A DNA stretch of 5,999 nucleotides from Desulfurococcales archaeon (GTDB lineage Archaea; Thermoproteota; Thermoprotei_A; Sulfolobales; Ignisphaeraceae), in the NCBI GenBank assembly GCA_027066265.1, contig JAMOOB010000461.1:1-5999 (forward strand). The letters are read 5' to 3'. The notes beneath the pieces are model-generated. The model searched no databases, had not been told where the DNA came from, and saw only the letters and a program-made list of their open reading frames with translations. This document shows, piece by piece, positions 1-5,092 of the stretch. Each line of letters starts with the position of its first letter. The first letter of the stretch is position 1. The position numbers and the translations under genes were made by a program.

Positions 1-2335
1 AATCATCACGGCTAGCGGAGGGCATATCTACGACGTTGTTGAGTACGGTACAAACGAAGGAGAGAGCATTGGTTTCGTTGGTGAGGAACCCGATATCTAT
101 GGAATTAGGCTTAGGAAACGATCTACGGAGCTAGAAGTCCACGGCTCGATGCTGGGTACGGAGTCTAGAGCCTCTATACCAGCATTCCTACCCGTCTACG
201 GATCTATGAAACGATGTTTGGTATGCGGGAAGCAGTTCGTTGCATACGGTGTCTGTCCACGCTGTGACGATGGTATAGGGTTCGAGATCAGAGTTCCTAG
301 GTATAGATCTAGGAGCGTTAAGTCCGAGGAGATTCCACGAATTCGAATAAACGTGAAGCTAGGTAACGAGGTTCTGAAGCTTCTAACCAAGGATTCGAAG
401 GACGTTATCGAGATCCTGAAGAGGCTTGCAATGGAGGTTGATCGCGTTGTTATCGGTACGGATCCCGATGCAGAAGGAGAGAAGATAGGGTTCGATCTAG
501 CGCTTACGCTAGCTCCCTTCGCAAAGGTTGTGGAGAGGATGGAGTTCCACGAAGTTACGAGGAAAGCTATACTGAAAGCTTTGGAGAAGCGTAGAGGTAT
601 CGATCTCAACATGGTTGAAGCTCAGATCGCTAGAAGGATAGAGGATCGATGGATAGGATTCGCGTTATCCGACTACCTAAGGCTCAAGATATACGAAGCG
701 ATCGATACGTACATCAGGACCCTTAGCGCTGGAAGAGTGCAAACACCGACGCTAGGCTTCGTAGTTAGAAGACACTACTACTATACGATGACTAAGGGTA
801 AGTACTACAGACTCGATCTAGAACTCGATGGAGCTCGCTTCAAGGTGTACATAGCTGCTGAACTGATGGATAAGCATGGTAAGCATAGAGTGGGTGAATA
901 CGTAGAGCTCGAGCTAGAGAAGGTAAGTGAAGAAGTGCTTGATCTACCACCTCCACCACCGTTCACAACGGATGAGCTTCTCAGCGAAGCATCGACGGTT
1001 CTCCGAATGGATGTTGCTAAGGCTATGAATATAGCGCAGCAACTATTCGAGCTCGGTCTCATTACGTACCATAGAACGGATAGTACGAGGGTTTCGGACG
1101 TAGGTATCGCTGTCGCTAAGCAGTATCTCGAAAGCATTGGGTTGGGAGATCTATTCGTTGGAAGGACGTGGGCTCGCGGTGTTGTAGGAGCGCACGAGTG
1201 CATAAGACCTACGAGACCCATAGATGTATCGAAGCTCAGAGAGTTGATCGCTGAGGGTGTTATCGAGCTTCCGGTGAGGCTTACGGAGGATCACTACCGT
1301 CTCTACGACCTAGTGTTCAGAAGGTTCATGGCTAGCCAGATGCAGGGTGCTAAAGGCGTTAAGCGTGTTGTGTACCGTGTCAAGAAGGTCAACGGTATCG
1401 AGATCGAGAAGATGTTCAAGGAAGTGGATGTAGGTCTAGAAACGAAGTTGAGCGTACCGTTGGTGACCGATATCGAGATCTACGTAGTACCTCAAGAAGC
1501 TAAGAACAGAAGCTTCTTAACGATCTACGTACCGCCACCCATGGCTGGACGTATGGTGGAGCGTGTGTTGCCCAGTACGCTAAGCGTTAAGGCAAGGGTC
1601 GGCGAGACTTCGAGCATGAGCTTATGCGTACGAATGCCGAGCCAAGGCGATGTCATTAGGTGGATGAAGGAGCATGGCGTTGGGAGACCGAGTACCTACG
1701 CTAAGATTGTGTCTACGCTAATCGATAGAAGGTATGTGAAGGAGAGTGGAAACGTCGTTGTTGCGACGACGAAGGGTGTACTCGTGTACTCGATGTTAAC
1801 AGCCGGAAGGCTTCCTCCAGACATCGGTGAGAAGCTCGAGGATGCTGAGAAGCTATTCCTAGGATTGAAGGACGAGAACGAGTGGATATGCAAGCTGGTA
1901 TTCATGAACAGGAAGAGACGTGTTATCGATGCAAAGATGGCGGGTAAGGAAGTCGTGATCGTACCAAGCAAGGGAGAGTGTAGAGAATTCAAGGATAGAG
2001 CATGCATAGCGTTGCTAAGCATTGTAGAGCTAGGTATGGCTAAAGCGTTGTACGATCTTGTATCGGTTCGTGCAACGGCTAACCTAGTAAGAGCGATGGA
2101 AGAGATCGAGATGGGTAAGAGATTCTACCACACAGTCCTAGAGAGTGTATTAGCAGAGATATGGAGGCTATTCAACACAAAGTTCAGAGAGTACGGTATG
2201 AAGGTGAAGTACTTCGAACCGTACTGGAACTTCGTGAAGAAGGTTGAGGGTATCGAAGAGTACAAGAACTACCTAGAGTTCGTGATGAGTTTCGAGAAAT
2301 TCGTGAAGGAGTGGATGGGCAAGGGTATGGGATGA
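1..2335 (+). CDS. rgy: Reverse gyrase, C-terminal topoisomerase IA part (5' end outside window)
   Basis: Reverse gyrase introduces positive supercoils into DNA using ATP and is typical of hyperthermophiles. Only the topoisomerase half is visible: the frame is open from base 2 (777 residues), so an ATG at 149 is internal and not the start. Counting from the first visible codon, the order is: end of the first Toprim block (TASGGH, residues 3-8); a zinc finger CX2C-X9-CX2C (C72, C75, C85, C88); the metal-binding Toprim motif TDPDAEGEK (D154, D156, E158); RRIEDRWIGF (211-220), diagnostic of reverse gyrase; SAGRVQTP (242-249); the catalytic tyrosine in LITYHRTDS (Y356, codon 1067-1069); HE of the IRPTRP block (398-399); and GVGRPSTY (559-566). 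All catalytic motifs are intact. The N-terminal helicase module must lie upstream. Residues 600-686 look like an extra segment, and the last 50 or so residues form a lysine- and aromatic-rich tail. The next gene starts three bases after the stop. Confidence 0.96.
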   Translation, partial: IITASGGHIYDVVEYGTNEGESIGFVGEEPDIYGIRLRKRSTELEVHGSMLGTESRASIPAFLPVYGSMKRCLVCGKQFVAYGVCPRCDDGIGFEIRVPRYRSRSVKSEEIPRIRINVKLGNEVLKLLTKDSKDVIEILKRLAMEVDRVVIGTDPDAEGEKIGFDLALTLAPFAKVVERMEFHEVTRKAILKALEKRRGIDLNMVEAQIARRIEDRWIGFALSDYLRLKIYEAIDTYIRTLSAGRVQTPTLGFVVRRHYYYTMTKGKYYRLDLELDGARFKVYIAAELMDKHGKHRVGEYVELELEKVSEEVLDLPPPPPFTTDELLSEASTVLRMDVAKAMNIAQQLFELGLITYHRTDSTRVSDVGIAVAKQYLESIGLGDLFVGRTWARGVVGAHECIRPTRPIDVSKLRELIAEGVIELPVRLTEDHYRLYDLVFRRFMASQMQGAKGVKRVVYRVKKVNGIEIEKMFKEVDVGLETKLSVPLVTDIEIYVVPQEAKNRSFLTIYVPPPMAGRMVERVLPSTLSVKARVGETSSMSLCVRMPSQGDVIRWMKEHGVGRPSTYAKIVSTLIDRRYVKESGNVVVATTKGVLVYSMLTAGRLPPDIGEKLEDAEKLFLGLKDENEWICKLVFMNRKRRVIDAKMAGKEVVIVPSKGECREFKDRACIALLSIVELGMAKALYDLVSVRATANLVRAMEEIEMGKRFYHTVLESVLAEIWRLFNTKFREYGMKVKYFEPYWNFVKKVEGIEEYKNYLEFVMSFEKFVKEWMGKGMG

Positions 2336-2338
2336 GCG

Positions 2339-3133
2339 ATGTCGATGAGCGTGGCCGTGCCGCATATAAGGATTGAGTTGGGTGCTAAGAGAAGGAATCT
2401 AGAGAAGATCAAGAACGTTGTTTCCGTAGCTAAGAGGGAGGGTGCACACGTTGTTCTTCTCCCAACGCTTTTCACGATAGGTCCCGTTACAGAGGTTGAG
2501 TACCGTGTTCGTGTTGGTAAGCGAACGATGTTCGAATCCATACCTGGTACCACAACGCAGCAACTCTCGGAGCTTGCTTCCAGCCTAGGGATAACGATTG
2601 TTTCGGGTCCTCTCCTGGAACGCGTTGGTTCGCGGATCTTCCTGACATCGTTCGTGATAGAGCCTTTCCGAGGAGTTGTGGCCAAGGTTAGGAAATCCGT
2701 TGATAGACCTACGTCGCCGAGTAGCGATAGCGTTGTGGAGATTCTTGGGATGAGGTTTGGCATCATGATTGGTGACGATGTTTTGTTGCCCGAAGTCTCG
2801 CTATACTTCCTTCTATCTCGCGTCGATGCCGTGGTAGTTTTCCACGATCTGTGTCGTAGAGCCGAGAAACAGAGGATAGCTCTCTACACACGTGCGTTGG
2901 AGTGTAGAACGCATGTGCTCGGTGTTGGAGGGATCGTTGCTAAGAGTTCGAACGATCTCTACGAAGTTCCGACCACGATAATCGATGGAGATGGTAGAAT
3001 CGTTGAGGAAGCTCGTGGACTCGTTGAGAGGATCATGGTCGTCAAGATCGGTAGGAACAGCAGTGCTGAGCTGGATAGCTACAGGATGAAGTTCCTCAAG
3101 AACGTGAAGAAGTTGATAACTAAAACGAGTTGA
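2339..3133 (+). CDS. Nitrilase-superfamily (carbon-nitrogen hydrolase) homologue, probably catalytically inactive
   Basis: This 264-residue protein has the length and block order of the nitrilase/CN-hydrolase fold. NLEKI at 20-24 is followed by the first catalytic block (VVLLPTLF, 38-45), the lysine block (GVVAKVRKSV, 112-121), the nucleophile block (FGIMIGDDVLLPE, 140-152), and a C-terminal part resembling the usual RA-E---HVLGVGGI...IIDGDGRIVEEA region. Family members use a Glu-Lys-Cys triad to hydrolyse amides or nitriles. Here only the lysine (K119) is in place. Threonine 43 occupies the usual Glu position (codon 2465-2467) and glycine 145 the usual Cys position (codon 2771-2773). No signal peptide or membrane segment is seen, so it is probably cytoplasmic. 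The start ATG lies three bases after the reverse gyrase stop, suggesting one transcript; an ATG overlapping that stop at 2332 is out of frame. Fold assignment is fairly sure, loss of activity is inferred from motif alignment by eye, and the function is unknown. Confidence 0.8.
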   Translation: MSMSVAVPHIRIELGAKRRNLEKIKNVVSVAKREGAHVVLLPTLFTIGPVTEVEYRVRVGKRTMFESIPGTTTQQLSELASSLGITIVSGPLLERVGSRIFLTSFVIEPFRGVVAKVRKSVDRPTSPSSDSVVEILGMRFGIMIGDDVLLPEVSLYFLLSRVDAVVVFHDLCRRAEKQRIALYTRALECRTHVLGVGGIVAKSSNDLYEVPTTIIDGDGRIVEEARGLVERIMVVKIGRNSSAELDSYRMKFLKNVKKLITKTS

Positions 3134-3135
3134 GG

Positions 3136-3522
3136 CTACTCGATGTCTGGAGGAACTAGGAATTGAGGTAGGGACGATACGTTTATTATCGGTATCGCGA
3201 TGTAGCCCGGTCTCGTGGTTTTCGAAGGTTCGATACGTTCACCGTTCTCATCGACTTTCACTAGGATGTAGTTCGCATCCCTGAACGTATCGTTATCGTC
3301 GTACACGTAGTAGAACATCGGGATCCCGTAGTAGTTGTAGTAGTCTCGAAACACTGCTAGGAATCCTAGAACAGTTCTTCCGCTAGGACTTCGAAACCTT
3401 ATGATATAGGTAGGCTGCATAGCCATGGCGGCACTGCTAGCCATCCTAACGAGATCGCTGATGGATGAGAGCCTCACAGCTACAGCTGGAGCTATCTCGT
3501 GCTTCCTACCTTCCGACGCCAA
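3136..3522 (-). CDS. Conserved-looking protein of unknown function, aromatic-rich, in the S25e transcript
   Basis: I do not recognise this 128-residue protein. The start is TTG at 3520-3522, supported by a GGTGAT ribosome binding site eight bases upstream and by a 19-base gap from the S25e stop, so it is very likely the second gene of the S25e transcript. Residues 1-36 look helical and include an alanine/methionine-rich stretch (27-35). Residues 38-90 look like alternating beta strands, with a striking cluster of ten Tyr/Phe between 54 and 74 (F54, F58, Y61, Y62, Y64, Y65, F70, Y71, Y72, Y74). The C-terminal part is rich in Ile and Pro. There are no cysteines and no convincing transmembrane segment. 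The sequence reads as a folded, soluble, beta-rich domain. A link to ribosomes or RNA is only suggested by the neighbour. Its stop is two bases from the end of the convergent nitrilase-like gene. Confidence 0.8.
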   Translation of the reverse strand: MASEGRKHEIAPAVAVRLSSISDLVRMASSAAMAMQPTYIIRFRSPSGRTVLGFLAVFRDYYNYYGIPMFYYVYDDNDTFRDANYILVKVDENGERIEPSKTTRPGYIAIPIINVSSLPQFLVPPDIE

Positions 3523-3530
3523 GGCTCTAG

Positions 3531-3536
3531 ATCACC
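3531..3536 (-). promoter_or_regulatory. Ribosome binding site that decides the TTG start at 3522
   Basis: On the minus strand this reads GGTGAT, complementary to the archaeal 16S rRNA 3' end, eight bases before TTG. It supports the non-ATG start of the unknown protein and its independent initiation downstream of S25e. Confidence 0.65.
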
Positions 3537-3541
3537 GGTAT

Positions 3542-3853
3542 CTACTTCCTAGGCACAGCTATTATGATTCTCCTAGCCTTGAGCACGATATCTACGAGAC
3601 CACGTTCTGCGAGAGCTTTGATCACTTTCTTAGCAGTGCTGTACTTGATGTTGTATCGCTGCGTCAGTACGAAGGGGGTAACGACGTCGAAGCTCTTGAT
3701 CTCCTTAGCAACCCTATCGATTATGCTGGGATCGATTAGCCCTACAGCCATCCTCTTCTCCTTCTTCTCCTCCTTACGCTTCATAGCCTCCTTCATCGCT
3801 CTTAGCTGACGCTTCTCGATGGCGCTGATGGGCTTACCACCTTTGGTACCCAT
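3542..3853 (-). CDS. rps25e: Small ribosomal subunit protein S25e (eS25)
   Basis: This 103-residue basic protein matches archaeal eS25, a component of the 30S subunit in crenarchaea and of the eukaryotic 40S subunit. Residues 1-34 form a lysine/arginine-rich, probably extended or helical RNA-binding tail (for example KEEKKEKR at 27-34). Residues 37-103 form the family's winged-helix domain, beginning with VGLIDPSIIDRV, continuing with VVTPFVLTQRYNIKYSTAKKVIKAL (recognition-helix region) and ending in a beta wing with the terminal VPRK. The ATG is firmly placed by a near-perfect Shine-Dalgarno GGAGGTGAT just upstream. It is transcribed divergently from the ribbon-helix-helix gene and followed after 19 bases by a gene of unknown function on the same strand. 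Nothing is missing compared with the family. Confidence 0.93.
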   Translation of the reverse strand: MGTKGGKPISAIEKRQLRAMKEAMKRKEEKKEKRMAVGLIDPSIIDRVAKEIKSFDVVTPFVLTQRYNIKYSTAKKVIKALAERGLVDIVLKARRIIIAVPRK

Positions 3854-3856
3854 ATC

Positions 3857-3865
3857 ATCACCTCC
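3857..3865 (-). promoter_or_regulatory. Strong Shine-Dalgarno site of rps25e
   Basis: The minus strand reads GGAGGTGAT, then three bases, then the ATG at 3853-3851. This is the most complete anti-16S match in the window, in keeping with a highly translated ribosomal protein gene. Confidence 0.75.
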
Positions 3866-3895
3866 AAATGCCTAGGTTTACGGTCGGGGTTCGCT

Positions 3896-3908
3896 CTTAT
3901 AAATTATT
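3896..3908. promoter_or_regulatory. TATA element shared by the divergent rps25e and RHH genes
   Basis: The plus strand reads CTTATAAATTATT, the only strongly AT-rich stretch in the 85-base gap. Read on the plus strand (CTTATAAAT) its centre is about 39 bases before the RHH ATG. Read on the minus strand (AATTTATAAG) it is about 47 bases before the S25e ATG. With the usual archaeal spacing of about 25 bases from TATA box to start site, transcripts would begin near 3926 (+) and near 3874 (-), giving leaders of about 13 and 20 bases that each just contain the Shine-Dalgarno site. Both directions are therefore plausible. Which one dominates cannot be told from sequence, though the S25e direction is the more expected. 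Confidence 0.55.
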
Positions 3909-3929
3909 ATCTTGGAGAAGGCTAGGAAC

Positions 3930-3935
3930 GGTGAT
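3930..3935 (+). promoter_or_regulatory. Ribosome binding site that decides the RHH start at 3939
   Basis: GGTGAT lies three bases before ATG 3939, the same close spacing as in rps25e. It argues for this ATG over an in-frame TTG at 3912, which would sit next to the TATA element and upstream of the predicted transcript start. Confidence 0.65.
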
Positions 3936-3938
3936 TCG

Positions 3939-4154
3939 ATGCGTATCGTAACGGTTAAGATGCCTGAGTCCTACATCGAGGCTATCGATGAGCTTGTTAG
4001 GATGGGTCGATACAGCTCGAGAAGCGATGTTATTCGAGCTGCTGTTAGAGAACTCTTGAAGAAAGAGCTCTGGGCTTCAGACGAAGAGTTTCGAGAGTTT
4101 AGGAAGAAGAGTGGTAAGAACGTGAAGGTTGTACCTCTAGACCTTGATATCTAG
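3939..4154 (+). CDS. Ribbon-helix-helix (CopG/MetJ-Arc class) DNA-binding protein
   Basis: This 71-residue protein is a ribbon-helix-helix transcription factor, which binds operator DNA as a dimer through a two-stranded antiparallel ribbon. The strand is residues 2-8 (RIVTVKM), with R2, T5 and K7 as likely base- or backbone-contacting side chains. Helix A covers about 9-21. The turn GRYSSRSDVIR (22-32) carries the family's typical G-x-Y/F-x-S-R-S-[DE] pattern. Helix B runs to about residue 44, followed by a charged tail (45-71) outside the core fold that could hold an effector or partner site. I chose ATG 3939 because of its GGTGAT site; a longer form from TTG 3912 would add nine residues before the ribbon. 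No toxin gene lies next to it, so it looks like a stand-alone regulator. Its targets are unknown; autoregulation or control of the divergent rps25e promoter is possible but not shown. Confidence 0.88.
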   Translation: MRIVTVKMPESYIEAIDELVRMGRYSSRSDVIRAAVRELLKKELWASDEEFREFRKKSGKNVKVVPLDLDI

Positions 4155-4166
4155 TCTTCCCACGCG

Positions 4167-4195
4167 TTTTCTTAGCGTCTTCAGAACCGGTTTTA
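4167..4195 (+). terminator. Possible T-rich transcription end after the RHH gene
   Basis: Two short T-rich runs (TTTTCTT at 4167-4173 and GGTTTTA at 4189-4195) follow the RHH stop. Archaeal termination often occurs at such tracts, but these are short and this is a weak call. Confidence 0.2.
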
Positions 4196-4204
4196 GGCTG
4201 GTTC
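4184..4204. repeat. Short inverted repeat GAACC/GGTTC, possible operator or hairpin
   Basis: GAACC (4184-4188) and GGTTC (4200-4204) are separated by 11 bases, and the left arm overlaps the perfect palindrome AACCGGTT (4185-4192). It lies between the RHH gene and the candidate trmI TATA box. It could be a regulator site or part of a transcript-end hairpin, and could also be chance. Confidence 0.3.
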
Positions 4205-4209
4205 AACAC

Positions 4210-4216
4210 CTTTATC
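4210..4216 (+). promoter_or_regulatory. Weak candidate TATA box for trmI-proS
   Basis: CTTTATC lies about 50 bases before the trmI start. A transcript starting some 25 bases downstream (near 4238) would have a leader of about 27 bases. The match is poor, and read-through from the RHH gene is the alternative. Confidence 0.3.
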
Positions 4217-4232
4217 TGGGTGATGATGAGGG

Positions 4233-4265
4233 CTGGTATTGTCGATTGATGAGAGGGGATACCAG
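4233..4265 (+). repeat. Inverted repeat enclosing the trmI ribosome binding site and touching its start codon
   Basis: CTGGTAT (4233-4239) and ATACCAG (4259-4265) are perfect 7-base complements 19 bases apart, extendable by one G-U pair (4232 with 4266). In RNA the loop would hold most of the GAGGGGAT ribosome binding site (4253-4260), and the right arm would include the first base of the GTG start. It might instead be a DNA operator. The predicted transcript start near 4238 would cut into the left arm, so the RNA reading needs a start upstream of about 4233. Confidence 0.4.
4253..4260 (+). promoter_or_regulatory. Ribosome binding site that decides the GTG start of trmI
   Basis: GAGGGGAT, one mismatch from GAGGTGAT, lies four bases before GTG 4265. 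The reading frame is closed by TGA at 4250-4252, so no earlier start is credible. Confidence 0.55.
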
Positions 4266-5053
4266 TGCTGAGCCCCGACCTAATCGAGGAAGGTAGCGAC
4301 GTTCTGGTGTACATAGATCCACGACGTAAGTGGGTTACGCGAGTCGTTAAGGGTAAGGTATTCGGTTCAGATCGAGGAACGTTTAGGATGGACGACGTGA
4401 TTGGAAAACCCTTCGGTACATCCGTGAACACATCGATGAACGTACGGGCGTACGTACTCAAACCCTTGCTCATCGACTACATCGAGCGTGGATTCGAACG
4501 AAGAACGCAGGTTATATACCCCAAGGATGCGGGCTTCATAGCGCTGATCCTAGGTATTGGCCCCGGTAGCCGTGTTCTAGAAGCTGGGATAGGCTCCGGC
4601 TTCATGTGTAGCGTTATCGCAAACATCGTGAGACCCAACGGTAAGGTGTACGCATACGAGATTCGACCCGAGTTCGCAGAGATCGCTAGGAAGAACCTTG
4701 CTAGGCTAGGTCTCGACAAGTACGTCGAGATCAAGATTCGAGACCTTAGGGAGGGAGTCGATGAGAAGGATCTAGATGCAGCGATACTCGATCTCCCCGA
4801 TCCATGGGATGTGCTAGACGTAGTGTATCGAGCTCTCAAACCTTCGGCGCCAGCCGTATTCTTTCTACCGACGGTGAGCCAGGTAGAGAAGCTTCTCGAA
4901 GCTATCGAGAGGCATGGAGGTTTCGTAGATGCTAGATGCTTCGAGATACTGCTGAGGGAGTACCAGCTCGTTCGAGGAGCTATACGTCCTCACACAACGA
5001 TGGTTGGGCACACGGGGTACATAATGTTCGTACGCAAGGTACTTAAGGACTAG
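4265..5053 (+). CDS. trmI: tRNA (adenine-N1)-methyltransferase, TrmI family
   Basis: TrmI uses S-adenosylmethionine to make 1-methyladenosine at position 58 (and in some archaea also 57) in the T-loop of tRNA, stabilising tRNA at high temperature. The enzyme is normally a cytoplasmic homotetramer. The 262-residue length is typical. Residues 1-65 form the small N-terminal beta domain. The TrmI signature QVIYPKD (82-88) is followed by SAM motif I VLEAGIGSG (104-112), the acidic end of strand 2 (YEIRPEFAEIARKNL, E132), D160 in the third strand, the catalytic-pocket motif LDLPDPW (175-181), PTVSQV (202-207) and the C-terminal RPHTTMVGHTGY (241-252), a strong family mark. All expected motifs are present. 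The GTG start is supported by its ribosome binding site and an upstream in-frame stop. proS follows after 39 bases, in the same frame, probably on the same transcript. Whether it modifies A57 as well as A58 cannot be read from the sequence. Confidence 0.94.
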   Translation: MLSPDLIEEGSDVLVYIDPRRKWVTRVVKGKVFGSDRGTFRMDDVIGKPFGTSVNTSMNVRAYVLKPLLIDYIERGFERRTQVIYPKDAGFIALILGIGPGSRVLEAGIGSGFMCSVIANIVRPNGKVYAYEIRPEFAEIARKNLARLGLDKYVEIKIRDLREGVDEKDLDAAILDLPDPWDVLDVVYRALKPSAPAVFFLPTVSQVEKLLEAIERHGGFVDARCFEILLREYQLVRGAIRPHTTMVGHTGYIMFVRKVLKD

Positions 5054-5092
5054 CGACGATTATTGGCGAGAGGTAGTGGTGGGTAGAGAACC

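Noticed and set aside
196..2022. Several minus-strand open frames of 100-140 codons inside reverse gyrase
   Set aside because: They are antisense shadows of a well-supported gene. Their proteins are low-complexity (serine, glycine and proline runs), and the real frame carries every topoisomerase motif.
2332..2335. ATGA overlap at the reverse gyrase stop as start of the nitrilase-like gene
   Set aside because: That ATG is out of frame with the nitrilase-like protein; the in-frame ATG is at 2339.
2269..2766. A 165-codon minus-strand frame opposite the reverse gyrase end and nitrilase-like gene
   Set aside because: It spans a gene junction on the opposite strand, shows no recognisable motif, and the plus-strand frames explain the sequence.
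3425..3809. Plus-strand frames opposite rps25e and the unknown protein
   Set aside because: They overlap two minus-strand genes that have good ribosome binding sites; the S25e assignment is firm.
3871..3926. CCTAG and CTAGG flanking the divergent TATA element as an operator
   Set aside because: CTAGG-type words are common throughout this window, and the arms are only five bases and far apart; chance is likely.
4223..4249. Tiny frame (MMRAGIVD) preceded by GGTGAT, a possible leader peptide before trmI
   Set aside because: GGTGAT overlaps or nearly touches the ATG, so spacing is too short. Eight codons carry no information, and the predicted transcript may start inside it.
4099..4839. Minus-strand frames opposite trmI
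   Set aside because: They are shadows of trmI, whose SAM-binding and C-terminal motifs are complete.
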